A program made the translations under genes and the position numbers. A stretch of DNA of 64,000 bases, from the NCBI RefSeq assembly GCF_011392075.1, contig NZ_JAAJBV010000012.1:1-64000 (forward strand), read 5' to 3'. The first letter of the stretch is position 1. Each line of letters starts with the position of its first letter. The notes under the pieces were generated by a model. That model was not told the DNA's origin and made no database searches. It saw nothing but the letters and a program-made list of their open reading frames with translations. The stretch comes from Flavobacterium celericrescens (GTDB taxonomy: Bacteria > Bacteroidota > Bacteroidia > Flavobacteriales > Flavobacteriaceae). Positions 41,484 to 50,479 of the stretch are shown here, in pieces.

Positions 41484-42701
41484 ATGAAAAAAATTGCTTT
41501 ATTATTAACCCTTGTAGTAGTTAGTCAATTTGCAAAAGCCCAAGAAGATAATAGCCGAGTTATAACAACAGGAGTGCCTTTTTTACTTATTGCTGCCGAT
41601 GCCCGATCTGCTGGTATGGCCGATATGGGTGTAGCAACATCTGCCGATGCATTTTCTCAACAATATAATCCTGCAAAATATGCTTTTTCATTGCAAAAAC
41701 AAGGATTTTCAGTAAGTTATACTCCTTATTTAACTAGTATTGCAAATGATATTTCTTTGGGGCAAATCACCTATTACAATAGATTTGGTGCTGAGGGAAG
41801 AAGTGCATTTGCTGGATCATTACGTTTTTTTGGGTTAGGTGATATTGAATTAAGAGAAACAGGTGATCCAAATGAAGTGCCAAGAGTTGTTAATCCAAAT
41901 GAATTAGCATTAGATGGTTCTTATTCATTGAAACTAAGTGAGCGTTTTTCAATGGCTGTGGCTGGAAGATATATTCGCTCGAGTTTAAAGATTAATGATG
42001 GTTCAAATGATGCGAGTGCAGCTTCAACTTTTGCGGTAGATGTTGCAGGATATTATCAATCAGAAGAAGTTGCGTATAATGATTTCAACGGAAGATGGAG
42101 AGCGGGATTTAATTTTCAAAATTTAGGCCCAAAAATCAGCTACGATAATGATGATTTAAATAATAATTTTTTACCGGCAAACATGCGTTTAGGTGGAGGA
42201 TTTGATTTTATATTTGATGAATACAATAAGATAGGTGTAACGGCAGAAATTACAAAATTATTAGTGCCAACGCCACCAGCATTAGTGGCTGCAATTGACG
42301 CTGATGGAAGTGGTGCAATTGAGCCAGCAGAACAAGATATTGCAGATGATGCTTATGCACAAGCATTAAGTGATTATAGAAAAATAGGTTGGACTGAAGG
42401 AGTTTTCAAATCATTCAATGATGCGCCTGATGGATTTTCTGAAGAATTAAAAGAATTTACTTGGGCATTAGGAGCTGAATATTGGTACCAAGATTCATTT
42501 GCAATGCGTTTAGGATTCTTTAATGAAAATGAATTAAAAGGAGCGAGAAAGTTCTTTACATTAGGAGCAGGGTTTAAATATAATGTAGTAAAAGTAGATG
42601 TGTCCTATTTGTTCTCGGCATCAAAAGTGAGAAATCCTTTAGAAAACACGCTTCGTTTTTCTCTTACATTTAATTTCGGAGACAATTTCGATGAACTATA
42701 G
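41484..42701 (+). CDS. porV: Type IX secretion system outer membrane protein PorV
   Basis: 405 aa from ATG 41484, with a signal peptide (cleavage after AKA). FadL-like 14-strand barrel protein that shuttles secreted T9SS substrates to PorU (also named LptO). GVPFLLIAADARSAGMADMG and SADAFSQQYNPAKYAF are the diagnostic N-terminal motifs, and the C-terminus ends in aromatic strands (NTLRFSLTFNFGDNF). It follows porU by 39 bp and has its own promoter. Confidence 0.93.
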   Translation: MKKIALLLTLVVVSQFAKAQEDNSRVITTGVPFLLIAADARSAGMADMGVATSADAFSQQYNPAKYAFSLQKQGFSVSYTPYLTSIANDISLGQITYYNRFGAEGRSAFAGSLRFFGLGDIELRETGDPNEVPRVVNPNELALDGSYSLKLSERFSMAVAGRYIRSSLKINDGSNDASAASTFAVDVAGYYQSEEVAYNDFNGRWRAGFNFQNLGPKISYDNDDLNNNFLPANMRLGGGFDFIFDEYNKIGVTAEITKLLVPTPPALVAAIDADGSGAIEPAEQDIADDAYAQALSDYRKIGWTEGVFKSFNDAPDGFSEELKEFTWALGAEYWYQDSFAMRLGFFNENELKGARKFFTLGAGFKYNVVKVDVSYLFSASKVRNPLENTLRFSLTFNFGDNFDEL

Positions 42702-42726
42702 ATAAAAAAATAAATTAACAAACTAT

Positions 42727-42759
42727 CCAAATTCTTTTTTTAGAATTTGGATTTTTTTT
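42727..42759 (+). terminator. Terminator of porU-porV
   Basis: CCAAATTCT/AGAATTTGG hairpin with a T8 tract. It contains a TTG codon (42747) that would otherwise look like a cdd start. Confidence 0.88.
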
Positions 42760-42767
42760 CCTTACAT

Positions 42768-43247
42768 ATGAAGCAAATTTCAATAAACACTACTATTTCG
42801 GTACTTTCAAAAGATGAGTTGTCACAACAAGAAATTGATTTGATGAATCAAGCTTTTGAAGCAAGAAGTAAGGCTTATGCGCCTTATTCAAAATTTACAG
42901 TTGGTGCAGCAATTTTATTAGATAATGGAATTGTAGTGCAAGGTTCCAACCAAGAGAATGCTGCTTATCCATCTGGCTTATGTGCAGAACGTGTGGCTAT
43001 TTATTATGCAGGTGCAACTTATCCAAATGCAAGAATTGTAAAAATGTTTATCACAGCATCACCACAAGATAGAGATTTAGAAGAGCCAATTCCGCCATGT
43101 GGTAGTTGTCGCCAGGCTATTGCTGAGTACGAATTCAAGCAAGATATTCCAATCGAAATACTTTTTATGGGTGCAAAAGGATTGATTTATAAATCAGATT
43201 CATTAAAAAATCTTTTGCCATTAGTTTTCGATAAGAATCATCTATAA
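42768..43247 (+). CDS. cdd: Cytidine deaminase
   Basis: Zinc-dependent hydrolytic deaminase of cytidine/deoxycytidine, pyrimidine salvage, cytosolic. 159 aa from ATG 42768. AYAPYSKFTVGAAILLDNG precedes the two active-site motifs, CAERVAIYYA (Cys-x-Glu) and PPCGSCRQAIAE (two zinc cysteines), spaced as in the tetrameric family. The start is fixed because the upstream TTG lies in the porV terminator. Transcription must begin behind that terminator. Confidence 0.93.
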   Translation: MKQISINTTISVLSKDELSQQEIDLMNQAFEARSKAYAPYSKFTVGAAILLDNGIVVQGSNQENAAYPSGLCAERVAIYYAGATYPNARIVKMFITASPQDRDLEEPIPPCGSCRQAIAEYEFKQDIPIEILFMGAKGLIYKSDSLKNLLPLVFDKNHL

Positions 43248-43331
43248 CGATTTCGTAGATTTTTTTAACGATTTAGCACAAAAAAACGCAAAAATCATAG
43301 AATTTAATTTTTTCAGTAAGGTTCTATGTAG

Positions 43332-43339
43332 TATTTTTG
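43332..43339 (+). promoter_or_regulatory. Predicted -7 element of the pdhA-pdhC operon
   Basis: TATTTTTG fits TAnnTTTG, 49 bp before the pdhA ATG. The -33 region (TTTTTC near 43308-43313) is weak. Confidence 0.4.
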
Positions 43340-43388
43340 CTTTTCGTAAAAATTGTGAATAATACAATTGAATTAAAAAACAAACATA

Positions 43389-44387
43389 ATGAAGCCAATA
43401 ACCAAAGAAGTTTACCTTAAATGGTATGAAGACATGCAGTTTTGGAGAAAATTTGAAGACAAATTAGCTGCTGTTTATATCCAACAAAAAGTTAGAGGAT
43501 TTTTACATTTATATAACGGTCAAGAAGCAGTATTAGCTGGGGCTTTACACGCTATGGATTTGTCAAAAGACAAAATGATTACAGCTTACCGTAACCACGT
43601 TCAGCCAATTGGAATGGGTGTAGATCCAAGAAAAGTAATGGCAGAATTGTACGGAAAAGTAACAGGTACTTCAAAAGGTATGGGTGGATCGATGCATATT
43701 TTCTCTAAAGAACATGGTTTTTATGGAGGACACGGTATTGTAGGAGCGCAGATTCCAGTAGGAGCAGGTATTGCTTTTGCAGACAAATATTTCGAAACAG
43801 GCGGAGTTACTTTAACTTATTTCGGTGATGGTGCTGCGCGTCAGGGTTCTTTACATGAAGCTTTCAATATGGCAATGAACTGGAAATTACCAGTAGTATT
43901 CATCGTTGAAAACAACGGTTATGCTATGGGAACTTCAGTAGAAAGAACGGCTAATCATACCGATATTTGGAAACTTGGTTTAGGATACGAGATGCCTTGT
44001 GGACCAGTTGACGGAATGAATCCAGTAAAAGTAGCTGAAGCAATGCATGAAGCAATGGAAAGAGCTCGTCGTGGAGATGGTCCAACTTTCTTAGAAATGA
44101 AAACATACCGTTACAGAGGACACTCAATGTCTGATGCACAATTATATAGAACTAAAGAAGAAGTGGAAGAATACAAAAAAATCGATCCAATTATTCAAGT
44201 TTTAGATGTAATCAAAGAAAATAACTACGCTACAGAAGCTGAAATCGAAGCAATCGATCAAAGAGTAGCTGATTTAGTGGCTGAATGTGAGAAATTCGCT
44301 GAAGAATCTCCATTCCCAGAAGTAAATCAATTATACGACGTAGTGTACGAACAAGAAAATTATCCTTTCATTCCACATAAATTATAA
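43389..44387 (+). CDS. pdhA: Pyruvate dehydrogenase E1 component, alpha subunit
   Basis: 332 aa, thiamine-diphosphate-dependent decarboxylation of pyruvate in the cytosolic PDH complex. FLHLYNGQEAVLAGALHAMD, TAYRNHVQPIGMGVDP, GKGMGGSMHI-like SKGMGGSMHIFSKEHGFYGG, and the ThDP/Mg motif GDGAARQGSLHEAFNMAMNW with VENNGYAMGTSVERTA are present, and the phosphorylation-loop region reads YRYRGHSMSDAQLYR. The E2 gene follows after 5 bp; no E1-beta gene is in the window, so it must lie elsewhere. Confidence 0.94.
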   Translation: MKPITKEVYLKWYEDMQFWRKFEDKLAAVYIQQKVRGFLHLYNGQEAVLAGALHAMDLSKDKMITAYRNHVQPIGMGVDPRKVMAELYGKVTGTSKGMGGSMHIFSKEHGFYGGHGIVGAQIPVGAGIAFADKYFETGGVTLTYFGDGAARQGSLHEAFNMAMNWKLPVVFIVENNGYAMGTSVERTANHTDIWKLGLGYEMPCGPVDGMNPVKVAEAMHEAMERARRGDGPTFLEMKTYRYRGHSMSDAQLYRTKEEVEEYKKIDPIIQVLDVIKENNYATEAEIEAIDQRVADLVAECEKFAEESPFPEVNQLYDVVYEQENYPFIPHKL

Positions 44388-44392
44388 GAACT

Positions 44393-45985
44393 ATGGCACA
44401 AATTATAACAATGCCCCGTTTGAGTGATACGATGACCGAAGGAGTTGTAGCAACTTGGTTAAAAAAAGTTGGTGATACAATCAAAACTGGTGATATTCTT
44501 GCTGAAATTGAAACCGATAAAGCAACAATGGAGTTTGAATCATTTCATGATGGTGTTTTATTACATATCGGAATTCAAGAAGGACAGTCAGCGCCAGTGG
44601 ATTCTTTATTAGCTATTATTGGAACAGCTGGTGAAGACATTTCAGCTTTATTAAATGGTGGAACAGCGACTGAAGCTAAAGAAGAAAAAGTAGTGGAAGA
44701 AGCAAAACCAACTTCAGCAGCAGTTGAGATACCAGCTGGTGTAAAAGTAGTAACGATGCCTCGTTTGTCAGACACTATGACAACAGGAACAGTTGCGACT
44801 TGGTTAAAAAAAGTAGGAGATACTGTAAAAGAAGGTGACATTCTAGCTGAAATCGAAACCGATAAAGCTACGATGGAATTCGAATCTTTCAATGCAGGAA
44901 CGTTATTATATATCGGAGTGCAAGAAGGTGATTCTGCTCCAGTAGATACAATTTTAGCAATTTTAGGACCAGCAGGAACTGATGTTTCAGGAATTGCTGC
45001 TAACTATAAAGTTGGCGCTGTGGCTGAAGCTCCTAAAACTGAAGAAGTAAAAGCAGTTGCTCAAGAAGTAGCAGTAGCTGAACAAACTACTTCGGGAAGA
45101 GTTTTTGCTTCTCCATTAGCTAAAAAAATTGCTCAAGATAAAGGAATCAACTTGTCTCAAGTAAAAGGTTCTGGTGAAAATGGAAGAATTGTAAAATCAG
45201 ATGTGGAGAATTTCTCTCCATCAACAGTTGCAACTCCATCTCAAGCGGTTGCAGAAGCTACAAATACTGTTGCAGCTGTAAAACCATTTGTTCCAGCAGG
45301 AGAAGTATTCCAAGAAGAAATAAAAAATTCGCAAATGCGTAAAACCATTGCGAGACGATTATCAGAATCTAAATTTACAGCACCGCATTACTATTTAACA
45401 ATCGAGTTAGATATGGACAATGCAATTGCTTCAAGAAATATGATTAACGGATTACCAGATACGAAAGTTTCTTTCAACGATATGGTAATCAAAGCGAGTG
45501 CGATGGCATTGAAAAAACATCCACAAGTAAATTCACAATGGAGAGAAGATGCAATGGTAATCAATCACCACGTTAATATTGGAGTAGCAGTAGCAGTTGA
45601 AGACGGTTTAATGGTTCCAGTATTGAAATTTACAGACCAAATGAGTTTAACTCAAATTGGTGCAAGTGTGAAAGACTTAGCTGGAAAAGCAAAATCTAAA
45701 AAAATTCAACCAGCTGAAATGGAAGGAAGTACATTTACTATTTCTAACTTAGGAATGTTCGGAATTCAATCGTTCACTTCGATTATTAATCAACCAAATT
45801 CTGCTATTTTATCTGTTGGTGCAATCATTGAAAAACCAGTAGTTAAAAACGGTCAAATCGTAGTTGGAAACACCATGACAGTTACTTTAGCTTGTGACCA
45901 CAGAACAGTGGACGGAGCAACTGGAGCTCAATTCTTACAAACGTTCAAATCGTTTATGGAAAATCCAGTAACTATGTTAGCATAA
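44393..45985 (+). CDS. pdhC: Dihydrolipoamide acetyltransferase (E2 of pyruvate dehydrogenase), two lipoyl domains
   Basis: 530 aa. Two lipoyl domains (about 1-78 and 122-197), each with the lipoylated lysine in EIETDKATMEFES; the two are highly similar, an evident duplication. A peripheral subunit-binding domain (about 237-272: ASPLAKKIAQDKGINLSQVK) follows, then the catalytic domain (about 300-530), ending near LACDHRTVDGATGAQFL, which holds the catalytic His and Asp. It transfers acetyl to CoA. Operonic with pdhA. Confidence 0.94.
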   Translation: MAQIITMPRLSDTMTEGVVATWLKKVGDTIKTGDILAEIETDKATMEFESFHDGVLLHIGIQEGQSAPVDSLLAIIGTAGEDISALLNGGTATEAKEEKVVEEAKPTSAAVEIPAGVKVVTMPRLSDTMTTGTVATWLKKVGDTVKEGDILAEIETDKATMEFESFNAGTLLYIGVQEGDSAPVDTILAILGPAGTDVSGIAANYKVGAVAEAPKTEEVKAVAQEVAVAEQTTSGRVFASPLAKKIAQDKGINLSQVKGSGENGRIVKSDVENFSPSTVATPSQAVAEATNTVAAVKPFVPAGEVFQEEIKNSQMRKTIARRLSESKFTAPHYYLTIELDMDNAIASRNMINGLPDTKVSFNDMVIKASAMALKKHPQVNSQWREDAMVINHHVNIGVAVAVEDGLMVPVLKFTDQMSLTQIGASVKDLAGKAKSKKIQPAEMEGSTFTISNLGMFGIQSFTSIINQPNSAILSVGAIIEKPVVKNGQIVVGNTMTVTLACDHRTVDGATGAQFLQTFKSFMENPVTMLA

Positions 45986-46005
45986 AATTATATTTGTAAT
46001 ATTAG

Positions 46006-46034
46006 AATCCCGAAATTTTTTCGGGATTTTTTTA
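46006..46034 (+). terminator. Terminator of the pdh operon
   Basis: ATCCCGAAA/TTTCGGGAT hairpin followed by T7. Confidence 0.88.
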
Positions 46035-46064
46035 TTTCCTATTTTTACATAAAATAAAATTATT

Positions 46065-46742
46065 TTGAAAAATATAATCATAACAGGAACTTCTCGCGGA
46101 ATTGGTTACGAATTAGCCTTGCAATTTGCAGATGCTGGCCATCAAGTGTTAGCGATTTCTAGAAAAACACCAAAAGAATTAATCGAAAATCCAAATATTA
46201 CGTGTTTGTCAATAGATATTTCAAATCCTGAAGAATTACTTCAAGTGGAAAATTTCATCAATCGAACATGGAAAAAAGTTGATGTTTTAATTCACAATGC
46301 TGGAAGTTTAATTCATAAACCGTTTACACAAATTACTTCAGAAGAATTTCAAAACATATACAAAGTCAATGTTTTTGCGGTTGCCGAATTAACAAAATTC
46401 TGTATTCCATTTATGGGCAAAGGAAGTCATGTGGTGATGATTAGTTCGATGGGCGGTATTCAAGGAAGTATGAAATTCGCTGGATTAGCTGCTTATTCAT
46501 CAAGTAAAGGTGCGGTAATTACGTTGTCCGAATTATTAGCTGAAGAATACAAAGAGCAAGGGATTGCTTTTAATGTTTTAGCACTTGGAGCTGTAAATAC
46601 AGAAATGTTGCAAGAAGCTTTTCCAGGTTACGAAGCACCACTTTCTGCAAAAGAAATGGCAGATTATATCTTCAATTTTGCTTTGACTGGAAATAAATAT
46701 TATAACGGAAAAGTATTGCAAGTTTCATCTTCAACGCCTTAA
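46065..46742 (+). CDS. Short-chain dehydrogenase/reductase
   Basis: 225 aa, classical SDR fold with NAD(P) motif TGTSRGIG (about 7-14), HNAGSLIH, the catalytic serine in VMISSMGGI and the YSSSK motif. The substrate is unknown. It starts with TTG (46065); no better ATG or GTG is in frame upstream of the glycine motif. The SprT-like gene follows after 2 bp, so they probably share a transcript. Confidence 0.88.
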   Translation: MKNIIITGTSRGIGYELALQFADAGHQVLAISRKTPKELIENPNITCLSIDISNPEELLQVENFINRTWKKVDVLIHNAGSLIHKPFTQITSEEFQNIYKVNVFAVAELTKFCIPFMGKGSHVVMISSMGGIQGSMKFAGLAAYSSSKGAVITLSELLAEEYKEQGIAFNVLALGAVNTEMLQEAFPGYEAPLSAKEMADYIFNFALTGNKYYNGKVLQVSSSTP

Positions 46743-46744
46743 AA

Positions 46745-47347
46745 TTGAGTGAAGTCCTATTAAAATACCTTCCAGAACATGCAGTTCATCATTGTTTTGA
46801 GTTAATCAAAGCCAATCATGTGCATCTTAAAATCGTTAATGAGCGTCAAACCCGTCATGGCGATTATAGAAAAGATGCGCAAGGTTATCATTTGATTACG
46901 GTGAATGCGAGTTTGAATAAATATAGATTTTTAATAACTCTAATTCACGAAATTGCTCATTTGGTAGCTTTCGAAAAATATGGTCGAAACATAAAACCGC
47001 ATGGCGATGAATGGAAACTCACTTTTCAAAGAATGATGGGGCCTTTTATTCGTCCAGAAATTTTTCCACATCAACTATTACCTTTATTAGCAAAACATTT
47101 CCGAAATCCAAAAGCAAGTAGCGATACCGATGCAAAATTAGCTTTAGCATTAAAACAATTTGACCTAAAAGAAAACGATAAAAATTATATCTTTGAAATT
47201 CCTTTTGGAAGTCATTTTAGAATTCACAATGGAAAGATTTTCAAAAAAATAGCTTTGCGTGTTAAACGATACGAATGTTTAGAAATAAGCTCTGGACGAT
47301 TGTATTTGTTTCAACCCAATGCTGAAGTTGAATTGTTGCCAAATTAA
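46745..47347 (+). CDS. SprT-like zinc metalloprotease-domain protein
   Basis: 200 aa, TTG start two bases after the SDR stop. The SprT-like domain (about 20-110) carries the zinc-binding active site LITLIHEIAHLVAFEKYG (HExxH) and a downstream His in KPHGDEWKLTFQRMM as third ligand. The C-terminal half resembles the zinc-ribbon region of SprT proteins but lacks the four cysteines (one Cys visible). Possibly related to DNA-protein crosslink repair like eukaryotic Spartan, by family analogy only. Confidence 0.85.
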   Translation: MSEVLLKYLPEHAVHHCFELIKANHVHLKIVNERQTRHGDYRKDAQGYHLITVNASLNKYRFLITLIHEIAHLVAFEKYGRNIKPHGDEWKLTFQRMMGPFIRPEIFPHQLLPLLAKHFRNPKASSDTDAKLALALKQFDLKENDKNYIFEIPFGSHFRIHNGKIFKKIALRVKRYECLEISSGRLYLFQPNAEVELLPN

Positions 47348-47356
47348 ATAAGTACA

Positions 47357-47815
47357 ATGATTTTTAAAGTTTTAAAAGAAAAGCCTCATTTTTTATTAGC
47401 CATTTTTGCTGTATTGTTCTTGTTGTTTGGGATTCTATCAACAAGTAATGACGATAATACTTTAGATATTAATATTCACGATACTTATTTTGTTATTAGT
47501 CATTCTTATGTTTATTGGTTTTTCTCTTTACTTTTTTTATTATTTTATCTTTTCTATCTGACATTTATTTGGATAAAATTTCCGACAAATTCTTTTTTTA
47601 AAAATTTACATATTTATACATTGATCATTTCAGTTTTGGGAATTGTATTTCCATATGCGATATTTTATGATGAAAATCAATTGTATCAAGATGCATTTGA
47701 TGTAAATTTGATTATTGCAATTTTTGGAATACTTTTCGTTTTTTCATTTATTATTTTTATTACCCATTTTATTATAGGATTTTTTATAAAAATTAAAAAC
47801 ATAGTTACTCAGTAA
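47357..47815 (+). CDS. Small four-helix membrane protein with a COX1-like motif
   Basis: 152 aa with four hydrophobic helices (about 13-32, 46-75, 84-107 and 117-145). LDINIHDTYFVISHSYVYWF resembles the helix-X segment of haem-copper oxidase subunit I (LHDTYFVVAHFHYV). The protein is far too small to be an oxidase, and the second metal His is replaced. It is probably the source of oxidase-like annotations of such short proteins. It lies 9 bp after sprT-like and 8 bp before the guanylyltransferase, thus in one operon; function unknown. Confidence 0.7.
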   Translation: MIFKVLKEKPHFLLAIFAVLFLLFGILSTSNDDNTLDINIHDTYFVISHSYVYWFFSLLFLLFYLFYLTFIWIKFPTNSFFKNLHIYTLIISVLGIVFPYAIFYDENQLYQDAFDVNLIIAIFGILFVFSFIIFITHFIIGFFIKIKNIVTQ

Positions 47816-47823
47816 CACACATT

Positions 47824-48879
47824 ATGAACAAAAATTATTACGCAATATTGATGGCTGGTGGCGTTGGTTCACGTTTTTGGCCTGTGAGCACAAGCGATTT
47901 TCCTAAACAATTCCACGATATGTTAGGAACTGGAGAAACGTTGATTCAAAAAACATTCTCCAGACTTTCAAAATTGATACCTGTTGAGAATATCTTGATT
48001 TTAACCAATGAGAAATATAATGATTTGGTGCTAAATCAATTGCCTCAAGTGAAACAAGACCAAGTTTTGTTAGAGCCTGCGATGCGAAACACAGCGCCTT
48101 GTATATTATATGCTTCTTTAAAAATTCAGAAGCAAAACCCGAATGCAGTTATGGTAGTTGCACCTAGCGATCATTGGATAGAAGATGAAGTGGCATTTGT
48201 AAATGATTTACAACAATCATTTGATTTTTGTGAAGCAAACAATGCTTTGATGACTTTAGGGATAAAGCCTACTTTTCCTAATACTGGTTTTGGTTATATT
48301 GAGTATAATAAAGAGGATACAAACGCTATAAAAAAAGTTTCTCAATTTAGAGAAAAACCTGATTATGAAACGGCTAAAGCTTTTTTGAAAAGCGGAAATT
48401 TTGTTTGGAATGCAGGGATTTTTATTTGGTCAGTAAAGGCTATTACTGAAGCTTTTTTACATTTTCAACCTGTGATGAATAATTTGTTTCTATCTGGTTA
48501 TGAAAGTTATAATGGTAAAGATGAAAAAGCTTTTATAGCTGCAAATTATAGTTTAGCAGAAAATATTTCCATTGATTATGCAATTTTAGAAAAAGCCCAA
48601 AATGTCTACATACTTCCAGCTACTTTTGATTGGAACGATTTAGGAACTTGGGGTTCTCTTCATGAAAAGCTAGATAAAGATGAGAACAATAATGCTGTCG
48701 TAAATGCTACTGTTGTGTTAGAGAATGCATCAAATAATATTATTCGAACAGATGCAAAAAAACTCATAATCATTGATGGTTTAAACGATTTTATTATTGT
48801 AGATAAAGATGATGTGCTGTTGATTTATCCAAAAGATAAAGAACAAGATATTAAGAAAATAGTTGCTAAATTAAATTAG
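47824..48879 (+). CDS. manC: Mannose-1-phosphate guanylyltransferase
   Basis: 351-aa nucleotidyltransferase making GDP-mannose for surface polysaccharide or glycoprotein. AGGVGSRFWPVSTSDFPKQF (about 12-31) is the pyrophosphorylase motif; VVAPSDHWI holds the metal-binding Asp, and FREKPDYETAKAFL with WNAGIFIW are the substrate-binding blocks. It lacks the C-terminal isomerase half of bifunctional ManC/AlgA, so it is the short monofunctional type. Last gene of the plus-strand cluster, converging with mlaF with only 2 bp between stop codons. Confidence 0.93.
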   Translation: MNKNYYAILMAGGVGSRFWPVSTSDFPKQFHDMLGTGETLIQKTFSRLSKLIPVENILILTNEKYNDLVLNQLPQVKQDQVLLEPAMRNTAPCILYASLKIQKQNPNAVMVVAPSDHWIEDEVAFVNDLQQSFDFCEANNALMTLGIKPTFPNTGFGYIEYNKEDTNAIKKVSQFREKPDYETAKAFLKSGNFVWNAGIFIWSVKAITEAFLHFQPVMNNLFLSGYESYNGKDEKAFIAANYSLAENISIDYAILEKAQNVYILPATFDWNDLGTWGSLHEKLDKDENNNAVVNATVVLENASNNIIRTDAKKLIIIDGLNDFIIVDKDDVLLIYPKDKEQDIKKIVAKLN

Positions 48880-48881
48880 TA

Positions 48882-49649
48882 CTATTTATCATCTTCCAAA
48901 TACATTTTTCGAACACGTTTGAATAATTCTGAAGAATATACAAAATCGGTAACTGCTTCGTTATCGGTTTTGAAGATTTCTTTATTTGAACCTTCCCATT
49001 CTAAGAGCCCATTTTTTAAGAAAACAATTTTTTCACCAATTTCCATCACAGAATTCATGTCGTGTGTGTTAATTACAGTTGTAATATTGTATTCTTGTGT
49101 AATTTCTTGAATTAAATTATCAATAACAATAGCTGTTTTTGGGTCTAATCCAGAATTTGGCTCGTCGCAAAATAAATATTTTGGATTATTTACGATAGCG
49201 CGGGCAATTGCAACACGTTTTTGCATTCCACCCGAAATTTCAGAAGGCCTTTTTTGATGCGCATTAACCAAATGTACTCTGTCAATTACAAAATCAACAC
49301 GCTCTTTTATTTCTTTTGGAGATTTATTAGAGAACATTTTTAAAGGAAAACCAATATTTTCTTCAACAGTCATACTGTCAAATAAAGCACTTCCTTGAAA
49401 AACCATTCCAATTTCAGTTCTTAACTCTCTTCTTTCATCGTTTGATAGTTCTGAATATATACGACCATCAAAAGAAATTGTGCCACTATCTGGAGTATGA
49501 ATGCCTAACAAAGATTTTAAAAAAACTGTTTTTCCAGAACCACTTTGTCCAATGATTAAATTTGTCATTCCAGCTTCAAAACGAGTAGATACTCCTTTTA
49601 AAACGGTTTGCTCGCCAAATTTTTTTATAATGTTTTTTACTTCAATCAT
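48882..49649 (-). CDS. mlaF: ABC transporter ATP-binding protein, MlaF-like
   Basis: 255 aa from ATG 49649. Walker A GQSGSGKTVF, signature EISGGMQKRVAIARAIV, Walker B YLFCDEPNSGLDP and the switch His in VINTHDMNSVM. Together with the MlaE-like permease it makes the core of an MCE-type phospholipid transporter maintaining outer-membrane asymmetry; the MCE substrate-binding gene is not in the window. The start overlaps the permease stop by one base (TAATG); the longer ORF reaching 49709 runs antiparallel into nothing useful and is rejected. Confidence 0.9.
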   Translation of the reverse strand: MIEVKNIIKKFGEQTVLKGVSTRFEAGMTNLIIGQSGSGKTVFLKSLLGIHTPDSGTISFDGRIYSELSNDERRELRTEIGMVFQGSALFDSMTVEENIGFPLKMFSNKSPKEIKERVDFVIDRVHLVNAHQKRPSEISGGMQKRVAIARAIVNNPKYLFCDEPNSGLDPKTAIVIDNLIQEITQEYNITTVINTHDMNSVMEIGEKIVFLKNGLLEWEGSNKEIFKTDNEAVTDFVYSSELFKRVRKMYLEDDK

Positions 49650-50395
49650 TAGCTTAATAAAAGTTGCGTTAAGATAAAGTTCATTAAAATAATTACTACC
49701 GATGTCCAAACAAAAGAAACAGTACTTGCTTGTCCTACTTCTAGTGCTCCTCCCTTCATATAATATCCATGAAATGAAGGTATGGTGGCTAATAAAATTG
49801 CAAATACAGCTGTTTTGATGAAAGCATAAGTTATATGAAATGGAATAAATTCGGTTTGTAAACCTGTAATAAATTCGGGACTACTTGTGAAACCACCATA
49901 TACTGCAGCCATCCATCCTCCCAAAACTCCTAAAAACATACTCAATCCTATAACAAATGGATATAGAAGTAAAGCAATAATTTTTGGAAAAACTAAATAG
50001 TTTAACGAGTTTACACCCATAACTTCCAAAGCATCAATTTGTTCCGTTACACGCATTGTTCCTATACTCGATGTGATAAAGGAACCCATTTTTCCTGCCA
50101 TAATAATGGATATAAAAGTAGGAGCAAATTCTAAAACAATTGATTGACGTGTTGCAAAACCAATTAGCTCTTTTGGAATTAAAGGGTTAGTTAGATTTAA
50201 CGCTGTTTGAATAGAAACTACACCACCCACAAAAAAGGAAATAAAAGCAACGATTCCTAATGAGCCAATGATTAAATCATCAACTTCTTTAAAGATTAAT
50301 TGCTTCATTACCGACCATTTTGTAGGCTTGTTGAATATCTCTTTCAACATAATAAAGTACTTTCCTATTTGCGATAAATACCGAATGAGCATCAT
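49649..50395 (-). CDS. mlaE: MlaE-family ABC transporter permease
   Basis: 248-aa inner-membrane permease with about five to six helices. SFFVGGVVSIQTALNLTNPL, EFAPTFISIIMAGKMGSFIT, GTMRVTEQIDALEVMGVNSL and FPKIIALLLYPFVIGLSMFL are MlaE (YrbE) hallmarks. First gene of the two-gene operon with mlaF. The assignment to lipid transport follows from the family. Confidence 0.92.
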   Translation of the reverse strand: MMLIRYLSQIGKYFIMLKEIFNKPTKWSVMKQLIFKEVDDLIIGSLGIVAFISFFVGGVVSIQTALNLTNPLIPKELIGFATRQSIVLEFAPTFISIIMAGKMGSFITSSIGTMRVTEQIDALEVMGVNSLNYLVFPKIIALLLYPFVIGLSMFLGVLGGWMAAVYGGFTSSPEFITGLQTEFIPFHITYAFIKTAVFAILLATIPSFHGYYMKGGALEVGQASTVSFVWTSVVIILMNFILTQLLLS

Positions 50396-50479
50396 AGTTT
50401 AAAAATATTGGCTAAAATAGTTATTACTTACGATTTATAGCTAATGAGTTTTGATTTTTTTCTTAATTGAAAATAAATA

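Noticed and set aside
42747..42767. TTG start extending cdd
   Set aside because: It lies within the stem of the porV terminator; ATG 42768 is used.
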